Notes: generated by a model from the sequence alone, not told the origin. 64,000 nucleotides of DNA from G963691835 sp963691835 (GCA_963691835.1 OY829383.1:1550001-1614000); one strand, 5' to 3'; shown: positions 53,503 through 62,013, counted from the stretch's first letter. Numbers and translations: made by a program.

Positions 53503-54609
53503 ATGACGGCCTACGGGATTGTTGGCGCGGGCATGATGGGCCAGGAGCATATCCGCTACATCAGCATGCTGCCGGATGCGACCGTGGCCGCCGTTGCGGA
53601 TCCGGATCCGGAGATGCGGCGGGCGTCCGCCGACCTTGCGGGCGCTGAGACGAGAGCATATGAGAATCCCGCGGCCCTCCTCTCTGACGGAGGTGTCGAC
53701 GCCCTGGTGATCGCGTCGCCCAACCACACCCACCGGCAGGTCATCGAAAGCGTTGCCGTAAGCGGCCTTCCGCTGCTGGTCGAGAAACCGGTATGCACCA
53801 CGGCGGATGACTGTGCGTGGATACGGGGCTTTGCCCGGGATTACGCAGCCCCGGTCTGGGTGGCGATGGAGTACCGGTACATGCCCCCGATCTCCCGCCT
53901 TTTGGAGATTGTCCGTGGCGGTGAGATCGGGACCTTGAGAATGCTCACGATCCGGGAGCACCGGTACCCGTTCCTGAGGAAAGTCGGCGACTGGAACCGC
54001 TTCAACCGGAACACCGGTGGCACGCTGGTGGAAAAGTGCTGCCACTTCTTCGACCTGATGCGGTTGATCATCGGCCGGGAGCCGATCCGGATCTACGCCT
54101 CGGGTGCGGCGGATGTGAACCATCAGGATGAGCTCTACGACGGGGCAACCCCGGACATTCTCGACAACGCCTATGTGGTTGTGGATTTCGACGGCGGGGT
54201 CCGGGCGTGCCTGGAGCTCTGCATGTTCGCCGATGGCGCTTATCACCAGGAGCACATAACCGCCGTGGGCGACGCGGGAAGGGTCGAGGCGCTGATCCCG
54301 GGTCCTGAGCGTTTCTGGCGGGGTGAGGTACACAGACAGGCGGAGATCGTCGTGTCTCCGCGAGAGCCGAAAGGCCCCCGTCGCGAGGCAATCGCCGTCG
54401 ATCCCGAACTCCTCGCCGCCGGGGATCACCACGGCTCGACCTGGTACCAGCATCTCGGGTTTCTGGAGACGGTCCGGTCGGGCAAAGCGGTCGACGTCAG
54501 CGTTGAGGACGGCGTGCGTGCCGTTGTCATGGGGCTGGCAGCGGAAGAATCGGCAGTAACCGCCCGGGTGGTTTCGCTCGACGAAGCCACAACTGGCCTT
54601 TCCGGCTGA
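53503..54609 (+). CDS. Gfo/Idh/MocA family oxidoreductase
   Basis: The 368-residue NAD(P)-dependent enzyme has the N-terminal Rossmann motif GIVGAGMMGQEHIRY, the EKP motif in LLVEKPVCTT (catalytic Lys near residue 95) and the C-terminal-domain motif GGTLVEKCCHFFDLMR with His-x3-Asp. Substrates in the family are sugars, inositols and their derivatives. The start ATG 53503 directly abuts the isomerase stop, so it belongs to the same operon. It may oxidise the sugar before isomerisation or process a product; nothing in the sequence decides this. Confidence 0.9.
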   Translation: MTAYGIVGAGMMGQEHIRYISMLPDATVAAVADPDPEMRRASADLAGAETRAYENPAALLSDGGVDALVIASPNHTHRQVIESVAVSGLPLLVEKPVCTTADDCAWIRGFARDYAAPVWVAMEYRYMPPISRLLEIVRGGEIGTLRMLTIREHRYPFLRKVGDWNRFNRNTGGTLVEKCCHFFDLMRLIIGREPIRIYASGAADVNHQDELYDGATPDILDNAYVVVDFDGGVRACLELCMFADGAYHQEHITAVGDAGRVEALIPGPERFWRGEVHRQAEIVVSPREPKGPRREAIAVDPELLAAGDHHGSTWYQHLGFLETVRSGKAVDVSVEDGVRAVVMGLAAEESAVTARVVSLDEATTGLSG

Positions 54610-54620
54610 AAGGAACGGCG

Positions 54621-55658
54621 ATGCGGACCACCAAGACGATCCATGTGGTGACCTGTCATGCCGAAGGTGAGGTCGGAGACGTCATCGTCGGCGGCGTCGC
54701 CCCGCCACCCGGGGATACGATCTGGGAACAGCGACAGTTCATCGCCGAGGATCAGACCCTTCGGAACTTCGTTCTGAACGAACCGAGAGGCGGCGTTTTC
54801 CGGCACGTGAATCTCCTCGTGCCCCCGAAGCACCCGGACGCCGCGACCGGCTGGATCATCATGGAGCCCGAAGACAATCCACCCATGTCGGGGTCGAACT
54901 CGATCTGCGTCGCGACAGTCCTGCTGGATACGGGCATCGTGCCCATGGTGGAGCCGGAGACGACGCTCATCCTTGAGGCTCCCGGCGGTTTGGTCCCGGT
55001 CACCGCAACCTGCCGCAACGGCAAGGCAGAAAGGATCACGGTCGAAAACGTTCCGGCCTTCGCCGACAAACTTGGGGTCCCGCTGGAGGTGGACGGGCTC
55101 GGGACGCTTACCGTCGATACGGCTTACGGCGGCGACAGTTTCGTCATCGTCGACGCGGCCACACTCGGCTTCGACATCAAAGCGTCGGAAGCTAAGGAGA
55201 TGGCGCAGCTCGGCATGCGGATCATCGCTGCCGCAGACACTCAGATCGGATTCCGTCATCCGGTACAGACCGACTGGGACCACTTCTCGTTCTGTCTGTT
55301 CGCGGGACGGACCCGCCCGACGGAAACCGGCCTTACCGCCCGGTCCGCGGTCAGCGTGCGGCCGGGGAAGATTGACCGGTCGCCCACGGGAACCGCGACC
55401 TGTGCCCGTATGGCAGTCTTGCGGGCGAAGGGTGAGTTAGCGGTCGGGCAGACGCTGGAGGCCGTGTCGATCATCGACTCCACCTTCGAGGGACGGATTC
55501 TCGCTGACACGGTCGTGGCGGAGAAAGCGGCCATCCGTCCCTCAATCAGTGGACGCGCTTGGATCACCGGTGTTCAGCAGTTGATGCTCGACCCGGAGGA
55601 CCCTTGGCCGGAGGGCTACCGGCTCTCCGACACCTGGCCGGTCCTGCCGCCGGGGTGA
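54621..55658 (+). CDS. Proline racemase superfamily protein with Ser/Thr instead of the Cys pair
   Basis: The 345-residue protein has the proline racemase/hydroxyproline epimerase fold (VVTCHAEGEVGDV at the N-terminus, AYGGDSFVIVDA, IDRSPTGTATCARMA). The two catalytic positions, Cys/Cys in racemases and epimerases, are Ser90 (PPMSGSNSICVA) and Thr256 (RSPTGTA). A nearby Cys261 is not in the catalytic place. A two-base racemase mechanism is thus doubtful; a dehydratase-like or other reaction is possible. It starts 11 bases after the Gfo/Idh/MocA stop and is the last gene of the operon. Hydroxyproline genes are absent, so a sugar-derived substrate may apply. Confidence 0.85.
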   Translation: MRTTKTIHVVTCHAEGEVGDVIVGGVAPPPGDTIWEQRQFIAEDQTLRNFVLNEPRGGVFRHVNLLVPPKHPDAATGWIIMEPEDNPPMSGSNSICVATVLLDTGIVPMVEPETTLILEAPGGLVPVTATCRNGKAERITVENVPAFADKLGVPLEVDGLGTLTVDTAYGGDSFVIVDAATLGFDIKASEAKEMAQLGMRIIAAADTQIGFRHPVQTDWDHFSFCLFAGRTRPTETGLTARSAVSVRPGKIDRSPTGTATCARMAVLRAKGELAVGQTLEAVSIIDSTFEGRILADTVVAEKAAIRPSISGRAWITGVQQLMLDPEDPWPEGYRLSDTWPVLPPG

Positions 55659-55861
55659 CACCGCCGTTTTGCGGCAAAGCTACTTTCCGTTGTCGAAACA
55701 ACACTGTATGGCACCGAAATGCCTGCTGTGCTTGATGCGGTGCATCGATCCTCTTGCGCCGCCTCCGCAGCCGGTGGAAGAATTCAAAAAACCGCGTCGT
55801 TTCGGGGGCTTCGGTCTTGGTACTCACGTTCTTTCCACCGGCAAAATCCGAGCCTCGGATC
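55659..55861. other. Short intergenic stretch, no supported gene
   Basis: About 200 bases between the sugar operon and the acetyltransferase. A minus-strand frame with GTG at about 55824 behind GGTGGAAAG could encode a small basic peptide (STKTEAPETTRFFEFFHRL...), but it runs into the preceding gene antisense and has no recognisable family. No terminator stem was found. Confidence 0.3.
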
Positions 55862-56410
55862 ATGTTGCCACGCACCTATCTGCGGCCGCCGGTTCGCGGG
55901 GACTGGCAGGAATGGGCTGAGCTGCGGGCCGTCAGCCGGGATTTCCTGGTCCCATGGGAGCCGACATGGCCCGATGACGCCCTGACGCGGGCGGCGTTCC
56001 GCCGACGTCTCGCGCGATATACGGAAGACTGGTCACGGGATCAGGGATACTCGTTTTTCGTCTTCCGGAAGGAGGACGACGCTCTGGTCGGCGGGATCAC
56101 GATTGCCAACGTCCGCCGCGGCGTCGCCCAGACCTGTTCATTCGGATACTGGATCGGCCGGCCGTACTCACGGAACGGATTCATGACCGAGGCGGTGCAC
56201 GGCGCCTGTCTCTTCGCCTATGAAACCCTGCACCTTCATCGGGTAGAGGCAGCCTGCCTGCCCCACAACATCGCCAGCCGCGGCGTGCTGGAGAAGTCCG
56301 GTTTCCGGTATGAAGGTCTCGCCAAGCGGTATCTGAAGATCGACGGCCAGTGGCGCGATCACCTGCTTTACGCGCTTTTGCGCGAGGAATTCTATCCGGC
56401 CCTGGACTAG
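55862..56410 (+). CDS. GNAT acetyltransferase, RimJ/RimL type
   Basis: The 182-residue protein is a GNAT of the ribosomal-protein N-acetyltransferase group: TYLRPPVRGDWQEWAELR at the start, LVGGITIANVRRG (beta strand 4), FGYWIGRPYSRNGFMTEAV (acetyl-CoA loop, with RNG in place of the usual Q/RxxGxG/A) and RVEAACLPHNIASRGVLEKSGF (residues about 125-147, quoted in part). ATG 55862 gives the family-typical start; the frame upstream to 55754 has no match. The likely substrate is a protein N-terminus, but small-molecule substrates occur in this group. It converges on the lipoprotein gene with 7 bases between. Confidence 0.9.
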   Translation: MLPRTYLRPPVRGDWQEWAELRAVSRDFLVPWEPTWPDDALTRAAFRRRLARYTEDWSRDQGYSFFVFRKEDDALVGGITIANVRRGVAQTCSFGYWIGRPYSRNGFMTEAVHGACLFAYETLHLHRVEAACLPHNIASRGVLEKSGFRYEGLAKRYLKIDGQWRDHLLYALLREEFYPALD

Positions 56411-56417
56411 ATCAAGA

Positions 56418-56999
56418 TCAGCCGATGGTCGACGCGGCGCGCGCCCGGAGATCAATGTCCAACTGATCGATCAGCGCGAGGGTGAAATCGTACCAGACGC
56501 GGGCACGCTGATTGGGCGTCACGTCTTCAGCGACGGTCTGGGACCGCTCCACCGTGCTTAGAACCTGGGCCCGGCGAATATTGCCCGTGTCGATGATCTC
56601 AAGCCGGACCGACAAGCGCCCGTCGTATCGAACGTCCTGGTCGACCGTGAAGAGACCCTTGACCCCTTGGGTTTTCTGGAGCGGCACCTCAACGACCGAC
56701 GCCTCGGCGATCACGAGCCGGGCAACGCCCGACACACCGGAGGCCTTCATGACATCAAGCGCCCAGCGCTCAGCCCCCGGGCCCGGAGCAACCGGCATGA
56801 GATGTTCCACATTCGGGGTGGCCAGCGGCGGCGCGTATGTGTTCTGAACCTCAATCGAGGCAACCGGCAATGCAAATCCCGGACGGTCGGTGAATGACAG
56901 CGGGGGGAAAGTAGGGCCGGGATTGGGTGTCTCACACCCGGCGAGACCCCCGCCAATCAGCGTAAGCCCGCCCGCGACAAGAAAGCTGCGACGCTTCAT
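56418..56999 (-). CDS. Envelope lipoprotein of unknown function
   Basis: The 193-residue product begins with basic residues and a hydrophobic stretch ending in the lipobox GGGLAGC (Cys about residue 22), so it should be a lipid-anchored periplasmic or outer-membrane protein. The rest, rich in beta structure (LPVASIEVQNTY, DVRYDGRLSVRLEIID), resembles small alphaproteobacterial lipoproteins found next to hslO and argF; I know no function. ATG 56999 follows GGAGTGG; GTG 57008 is less likely. It lies 34 bases downstream of hslO on the same strand. Confidence 0.75.
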   Translation of the reverse strand: MKRRSFLVAGGLTLIGGGLAGCETPNPGPTFPPLSFTDRPGFALPVASIEVQNTYAPPLATPNVEHLMPVAPGPGAERWALDVMKASGVSGVARLVIAEASVVEVPLQKTQGVKGLFTVDQDVRYDGRLSVRLEIIDTGNIRRAQVLSTVERSQTVAEDVTPNQRARVWYDFTLALIDQLDIDLRARAASTIG

Positions 57000-57033
57000 C
57001 GATTCCACTCCAGCCCAGTCAATCTAGTCCAGT

Positions 57034-58023
57034 CTATCCAGCAGCCATCAGGCGCGCGCGCATGGCGTCCAACGCCTCATCATCGTAGCGCCACTCTGAC
57101 TTGCAGAACTCGCACGTCACAACCACAAAACCATCGATCTTCATGTCCGCGAGCGACTCCGGGGGAATGGAGCCGATCGCCGATTCCACCCGTTCCGTGG
57201 AGCACCGGCAGGTCGAGCCAAGCGACTTGCGGTCATAGGCTCTGACACCCGGTTCGTTGAACAGCCGATACAGCAGACGATCAGGCGCCAGGCCGGGATC
57301 CAGCATCTCGGCGTCGGATGCGCTGCTCATGAAGGCGAGAGCCGTCCGCCAGTCCTCGTCATAGTCCTCGATCGTGGTCGGCTTCTGGCCAGGCCGGGCC
57401 ACCGGCTCGAACGGCATCCTTTGGAGCATCAGCGCGGACGCACGCCAGTTGCCTTGATCGTCACGCGCGCAGGCCAGCTTGATGGCAGAGTCGATCTGCT
57501 CCGACTGCCGGAAATACGCGTGGGTGCACTCGGCGAGCGTCGCCCCTTCCAGCGGCACGATGCCCTGATACCGGTCGGTGTGAATGCCCTGATCCACCGT
57601 GAACGCCAGGTAGCCGCCACCAAGTAACCGGGCGACCTGAGAAACCTCGTCGCTGGGCTCCGCATCCGGCAGGGCGTCCGCATCGAAGGAAGCATAAGCG
57701 CGGATGTCCCCCTCCGACGTCACATCGGCCATCAGGGTCCGGACAGGTCCCTCGCCCTTGGCCTGCAACGTGAAGACTCCGTCGTATTTCAGTGCACCAG
57801 CCAGGATCGTCGCGAGCGCCATTGTCTCACCCAACAAACGGCTCACAACCTCCGGATAACCGTGGCGGTCGATGATCGTGTCCGCGACGGAACCCAACCT
57901 GGAAAAGCGGCCCCGGATGCCGCTGGATTCGAGCTGAAACGGGACGAGGACGTCGTCCGACGGCTGTCCCAGGGTCATGCCGCGGGCCGCGCCGCCGGCC
58001 GAACCGGAAGCGCCGCCGGTCAT
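57034..58023 (-). CDS. hslO: Redox-regulated holdase chaperone Hsp33
   Basis: Hsp33 is a cytosolic chaperone switched on by oxidation of a zinc-bound cysteine cluster. The 329-residue protein has the N-terminal family motif FQLESSGIRGRFSRL, GEGPVRTLMADV, RLLGGGYLAFTVDQG, and the C-terminal redox switch with CRC (in GSTCRCSTERV) and CEFC (in VTCEFCKSEW), giving the four zinc cysteines. ATG 58023 overlaps the argF stop by four bases; an upstream start at 58032 is possible. Coupling of hslO to arginine genes is common in alphaproteobacteria. Confidence 0.95.
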   Translation of the reverse strand: MTGGASGSAGGAARGMTLGQPSDDVLVPFQLESSGIRGRFSRLGSVADTIIDRHGYPEVVSRLLGETMALATILAGALKYDGVFTLQAKGEGPVRTLMADVTSEGDIRAYASFDADALPDAEPSDEVSQVARLLGGGYLAFTVDQGIHTDRYQGIVPLEGATLAECTHAYFRQSEQIDSAIKLACARDDQGNWRASALMLQRMPFEPVARPGQKPTTIEDYDEDWRTALAFMSSASDAEMLDPGLAPDRLLYRLFNEPGVRAYDRKSLGSTCRCSTERVESAIGSIPPESLADMKIDGFVVVTCEFCKSEWRYDDEALDAMRARLMAAG

Positions 58024-58919
58024 CGGAGGCACCAGGTCAGGATGGCCTTCTGGCTGTGCAGCCTGTTCTCCGCCTCGTCCCAGACGATGGACTGCGGGCC
58101 ATCCAATACCTCAGAGGTGACCTCTTCACCCCGGTGCGCGGGCAGGCAGTGCAGGAACACCGCGTCCGCCTTCGCCTTGGCCATCAACGCCTCGTCGACC
58201 CGGAACGGGGCCAGCATGTTGTGACGGTTCGAGTCTTCATCCCCCATAGAGACCCAGGTATCGGTGACCACGACGTCCGATCCTCCGACGGCCGCGGCCG
58301 GATCATGGGTCACCGTGACCTTGCCGCCATTCGCCCGCGCCCAGGCCACGATCTCCGGGTCCGGTGACAGATCCTCCGGAGCCGCGATCCGAAGCTCGAA
58401 GCCGAACTGTACAGCGGCGTGGATCCAGGAGGCGGCCATGTTGTTGCCGTCGCCCGACCACGCGACAACCTTGTCCTTGATCGGACCGCGATGCTCTTCC
58501 ACGGCCATGATGTCCGCCAGGAGCTGGCAGGGATGGGAGCTGTCCGTGAGGCCGTTGATCACCGGCACCGTCGCGTTCGCCGCCATCTCGACGATCGTCT
58601 CGCGGGAGAAGGTCCGCATCATGATGATATCGACATAGCGCGAGAGAACGCGTGCGGAGTCCGCAACGGTCTCACCCCGTCCGATCTGCATGGCATCCGC
58701 ATCGAGCACGACTACGTCGCCGCCCAACTGCTTCATGCCCACTTCGAACGAAACACGGGTTCGGGTCGACGGTTTCTCGAAGATCATGGCCAGGGCCTTG
58801 CCTTCGAGGGGCCGGTCGGACAATGCGCCCGATTTGCGGGCCACGGCTTCGTCCAGCATGGCTCTCAAATCGGCGGCGGGAATCTCATCGAGATCCAGGA
58901 AATGGCGAGGGGCAGTCAT
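58020..58919 (-). CDS. argF: Ornithine carbamoyltransferase
   Basis: Forms citrulline from ornithine and carbamoyl phosphate. The 299-residue protein has all diagnostic motifs: FEKPSTRTRVSFE (carbamoyl-phosphate site, about residues 48-60), MMRTFS, DSSHPCQLLAD, and the ornithine-site motif VFLHCLPAHRGEEV with the catalytic Cys. It follows argD after 67 bases and overlaps hslO by four bases, giving the unit argD-argF-hslO. There is no sign of the phaseolotoxin-insensitive or catabolic type. Confidence 0.97.
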   Translation of the reverse strand: MTAPRHFLDLDEIPAADLRAMLDEAVARKSGALSDRPLEGKALAMIFEKPSTRTRVSFEVGMKQLGGDVVVLDADAMQIGRGETVADSARVLSRYVDIIMMRTFSRETIVEMAANATVPVINGLTDSSHPCQLLADIMAVEEHRGPIKDKVVAWSGDGNNMAASWIHAAVQFGFELRIAAPEDLSPDPEIVAWARANGGKVTVTHDPAAAVGGSDVVVTDTWVSMGDEDSNRHNMLAPFRVDEALMAKAKADAVFLHCLPAHRGEEVTSEVLDGPQSIVWDEAENRLHSQKAILTWCLR

Positions 58920-58986
58920 TAGAGTCTCTTTCAGTACGACGGCGCGTCGGGCTTTTCACAATAGGGCTGGGGCCGAGTTCCGGGAC

Positions 58987-60174
58987 TCAAGCCGCCCAAG
59001 CAGCCGCGACGCGGTCAATGGTATCGATTGCTTCGTCGAGTTCCTCGACAGAGGCGGTCAACGGCGGGAGCAGACGAATGACATTGTCCGCAGCACCGAC
59101 GACCAGGAGACTCTCGTCTCGGAGTTTGGTCTGCATCTCGGCATTGGGAACGACGCACTTCATCCCGATCATCAGGCCGACGCCGCGAACCTCGGCAATC
59201 ACCTTGGGGTGCTTTGCCGCCAAGGCATCGAGACGGCGCCAGACATGGGCTGATTTCTCCCGCACCCCTTCAAGGAAACCCGGCTCAAGCATGACATCCA
59301 GGACCGCGTTCGCAGCGGCGACGGCCAACGGATTTCCGCCGTAGGTCGAGCCGTGGGTGCCCGGTACCATGCCTGACGCGGCCTTCTCGGTCGCAAGCAC
59401 AGCACCCACCGGGAAACCTCCACCGAACCCTTTCGCGGTCGCCATGACATCCGGCGTGATCCCTGTGCGCTCGTACGCCCAGAGCCAACCGGTCCGGCCC
59501 ATGCCGCACTGAACCTCATCGAACACGAGCAAGGCGCCGAACTCGTCGGCCGTGGTGCGCAACGCTTCCAGATACGCGATATCGGCAGGGTTGATCCCGC
59601 CCTCTCCCTGGATCGGCTCAATCAGGATCGCGGCCACGTCCTCTCCCATGGCGGCCCGCATCTCGTTGAGATTGCCGAAAGCCACATGCTCGAACCCGCC
59701 CGGACGAGGACCAAAGCCTTCCCGGTACTTGTCGTTGTCGCCCGCGGAAAGCGTGGTCAGGGTGCGCCCATGGAACGCAGAGGTGCAGCAGACGATCTTG
59801 TCCCGTCCCTCATCTCCCGCGACAAAGTGATGCTTCCGCGCAACTTTCATCGCCCCCTCAAGCGCCTCCGCCCCGGAGTTGCAGAAGAAGACCGTATCCG
59901 CGAACGAGGATTCCACCAGCCTTTGCGCAAGCTGCTCCTGCCCCGGAATGCGGTAGAGGTTGGAGACATGCCAGACCTTGGCAGCCTGTTCCTGCAGCAT
60001 CTTGACGAGATGGGGATGCGCGTGCCCGAGCGAGTTCGTCGCGATGCCGCTGGCGAAATCCAGGTATCGTCGCCCGTCCGTGGTAAACAGGTAAGAGCCT
60101 TCACCACGCTCGAAAGCGATATCGATACGCCCGTATGTGGGCATCACGGCCGTAACCAAGGCAGCGTCTCCCAT
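58987..60174 (-). CDS. argD: Acetylornithine aminotransferase
   Basis: PLP enzyme that transaminates N-acetylornithine (and often succinyldiaminopimelate). The 395-residue protein has the class III pattern: MPTYGRIDIAFERGEGSYL, FFCNSGAEALEGAMKVAR, SAFHGRTLTTLSA, LLVFDEVQCGMGRTG and the Schiff-base lysine in MATAKGFGGGFPVGAVL. ATG 60174 (GDAAL...) is chosen. A strong GC hairpin followed by a T-rich run ends only about 12 bases before this start, so transcription into argD from upstream may be attenuated. argF follows. Confidence 0.95.
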   Translation of the reverse strand: MGDAALVTAVMPTYGRIDIAFERGEGSYLFTTDGRRYLDFASGIATNSLGHAHPHLVKMLQEQAAKVWHVSNLYRIPGQEQLAQRLVESSFADTVFFCNSGAEALEGAMKVARKHHFVAGDEGRDKIVCCTSAFHGRTLTTLSAGDNDKYREGFGPRPGGFEHVAFGNLNEMRAAMGEDVAAILIEPIQGEGGINPADIAYLEALRTTADEFGALLVFDEVQCGMGRTGWLWAYERTGITPDVMATAKGFGGGFPVGAVLATEKAASGMVPGTHGSTYGGNPLAVAAANAVLDVMLEPGFLEGVREKSAHVWRRLDALAAKHPKVIAEVRGVGLMIGMKCVVPNAEMQTKLRDESLLVVGAADNVIRLLPPLTASVEELDEAIDTIDRVAAAWAA

Positions 60175-60185
60175 AGAAAACAGGT

Positions 60186-60258
60186 CCCGCGCAGTCGGCT
60201 GCGCGGGGGTGCGCAACAAAGCATGGAAGCAGAGGCCGGGGAAAGAGATTTTCCCTGG
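60186..60258 (-). terminator. Tandem hairpins between the TPR gene and argD
   Basis: Two stems lie in the 130-base gap. Stem 1 pairs CCCGCGCAG (60186-60194) with CTGCGCGGG (60199-60207), perfect with loop TCGG; on the minus strand it is followed by ACCTGTTTTCT and then the argD start. Stem 2 pairs CCGGGGAAA (60236-60244) with TTTCCCTGG (60250-60258) with one wobble. Stem 1 looks like a terminator of the upstream genes, or an attenuator for argD. Confidence 0.65.
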
Positions 60259-60304
60259 ACCGCACCGAGACGTCCCCGGGGGCATCCCGCAGCACACGCA
60301 CGCT

Positions 60305-61099
60305 CTACTGTCTATTGAGGTCCATGGCGGCCAGCCGGGCACGGGCCGCTTCCGCGACAGGACCCTCTGGTTCCCGTGCAAGCGCGGCCAGCCAATCGGT
60401 TCGGGCGCCATCGAGATCGCCGAGAAGCTGCCGGACGATCCCGCGTTCAAGGAAGGCGTCGGCCCGGGCATCATCAACGGAGAGGGCAGTGGCGAGATCC
60501 GCTTCCGCAGCGTCCAGCCGGTCGAGATAGCGGAATGCCACGGCCCTGAAGATACGGGCGTCGATATGACTTGGTTCGATAGCCAGGGCATCGTTCAGAT
60601 CCCCGAGGGCGGTCTCGTATGCCTCCAGATCCATATGCGCTGCCGCACGGTCCACCAAGAGGTCCGCTGACACTGGCAGAATCCCCATGGCGGCCGTCAG
60701 ACGGGAAATGGACCGGCGCGGCTCCCCCGCCAACCGCCAACCGTGGGCCGCCTGCACAAGCAGTTCCGCCTGTAAGCGGCCATCTCCCTCCTGCGTCGAC
60801 GCGATCGTTTCCAAGCGGGAAGCCGCCTCCCGGAACTGGCCCAGTTCCAGAAGAGCCAGTGCCACGCAATGACGGGCCGGGCAGCCGCCGCCAAGCCCGT
60901 ACCATGCGAGGCCGCTCTCATATGCCCGGCCCGCATCCTCATCGATCAGTGCCATGCAAGCCCGGTACTCGGCCTCATGGTCGATGTCGTTTCCGGTGGA
61001 AGCCTGGGGCGCGGTCTGAGCCGAGGTTTCGAAGATTGGCAATACGGCGATTAGCCAGAGGGCAACGCTGATCAGGCGCCAAAGACGGGACCCGGTCAC
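60305..61099 (-). CDS. TPR-repeat protein with N-terminal membrane anchor or signal
   Basis: The 264-residue product has a hydrophobic N-terminus (LWRLISVALWLIAVLPIF) followed by TPR-like repeats, clearest as AAHMDLEAYETALGDLNDAL-AIEP and RAVAFRYLDRLDAAEADLATAL. It should lie in the periplasm or be anchored facing it. No catalytic motif is present. GTG 61099 overlaps the stop of the alpha/beta hydrolase gene (GTGA), so both are coupled. The longer frame to 61354 runs antisense-like through the hydrolase gene and is rejected. Confidence 0.78.
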   Translation of the reverse strand: MTGSRLWRLISVALWLIAVLPIFETSAQTAPQASTGNDIDHEAEYRACMALIDEDAGRAYESGLAWYGLGGGCPARHCVALALLELGQFREAASRLETIASTQEGDGRLQAELLVQAAHGWRLAGEPRRSISRLTAAMGILPVSADLLVDRAAAHMDLEAYETALGDLNDALAIEPSHIDARIFRAVAFRYLDRLDAAEADLATALSVDDARADAFLERGIVRQLLGDLDGARTDWLAALAREPEGPVAEAARARLAAMDLNRQ

Positions 61100-61878
61100 C
61101 CCTGGCCGTCCAACAGCGCCGACACAGTCTCTTTCAGGATCTCCAGGTCTTCGTCCGTGGACAGACGGTGATCGCCCTCCTTGATCAGCCGAACCTGCAC
61201 GTCGCTGCTGACAAGAGCTTCTGCCAGACGCGGAGACAACTCCCAGGGCACATCCTCGTCTTTCATACCGTGGAGCAGGCGGACAGGCCGGTCGATGGCG
61301 ACCGGCGCATGGCGCAGCAGAAGGTGCTTCCGCCCCTCGAGGATCAAGTTCCATGTGATCTGGTAGGGGTCGTCGCCGTACTCGGAGAACTGCTTGATCA
61401 TGCCGTCGGTGCGGAGCAGTTCCCGGGTCTCCTCATCGAACTCGGCCCACATCAAATCCTCTGTGAAGTCCGGTGCGGCAGCGATTCCGATAAGGCCGGC
61501 GACCCGGTCCAGCCGGGCCAGCGCAGCGAGAAGCATGATCCAACCGCCCATCGAGGAGCCGATCAGGATCTGCGGTCCCTCCGTCAGGGCGTCGATCGCG
61601 GCGATGGCATCGGAGGCCCAAAGCCCAATGGTCCCGTCGACAAAGGCGCCGGATGACTGCCCATGGCCCTGATAGTCGAAACGCAGAAAAGCCTGCCCCC
61701 TCTCCTGCGCATAGGCTTCAAGTACGGTCGCCTTGGTTCCGGTCATGTCCGACATAAAGCCGCCCAGAAAGACAATACCCGGCGACTGCCCTGTCGTCTT
61801 ATGATAGGCGATCCGGGCACCGTCATCTTTTTTCAGAAAGGATGGCGCGGACACTGGGGTATCTGGGAGATCGGACAT
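61096..61878 (-). CDS. Alpha/beta hydrolase (ABHD10-like)
   Basis: The 260-residue enzyme has the fold landmarks in order: IVFLGGFMSDMTGTKA (oxyanion strand), FLRFDYQGHGQSSG, the nucleophile elbow IGSSMGGWIML (Ser about residue 104), the acid in HGMKDEDVPWELS and the catalytic His in KEGDHRLST. This pattern fits the group near mammalian ABHD10, which hydrolyses acyl glucuronides and thioesters; bacterial members are mostly uncharacterised. ATG 61878 is chosen; the longer frame has no match. It is followed by the TPR gene through a four-base overlap and is divergent from the GT4 gene. Confidence 0.87.
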   Translation of the reverse strand: MSDLPDTPVSAPSFLKKDDGARIAYHKTTGQSPGIVFLGGFMSDMTGTKATVLEAYAQERGQAFLRFDYQGHGQSSGAFVDGTIGLWASDAIAAIDALTEGPQILIGSSMGGWIMLLAALARLDRVAGLIGIAAAPDFTEDLMWAEFDEETRELLRTDGMIKQFSEYGDDPYQITWNLILEGRKHLLLRHAPVAIDRPVRLLHGMKDEDVPWELSPRLAEALVSSDVQVRLIKEGDHRLSTDEDLEILKETVSALLDGQG

Positions 61879-62013
61879 CGTGCTGAGGCACCCCTCGAAC
61901 GGCAACGGTTGGCGAGACACCGCGTGACGGTATCCGATCGCGGGGCCGATCCCAACCACTTGCCGCCCGCTTCCGGCGGGCTGTCAGCAGCGGCGGACCC
62001 CGAAGACAATCGC

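Noticed and set aside
55564..55824. Small minus-strand gene with GTG start behind GGTGGAAAG
   Set aside because: Its second half is antisense to the proline-racemase-family gene, it becomes Ala/Pro/Arg-rich, and no family is recognisable.
60305..61354. Longer start for the TPR gene at 61354
   Set aside because: The added 85 residues overlap the hydrolase gene in another frame and are low complexity; GTG 61099 with signal-like N-terminus fits.
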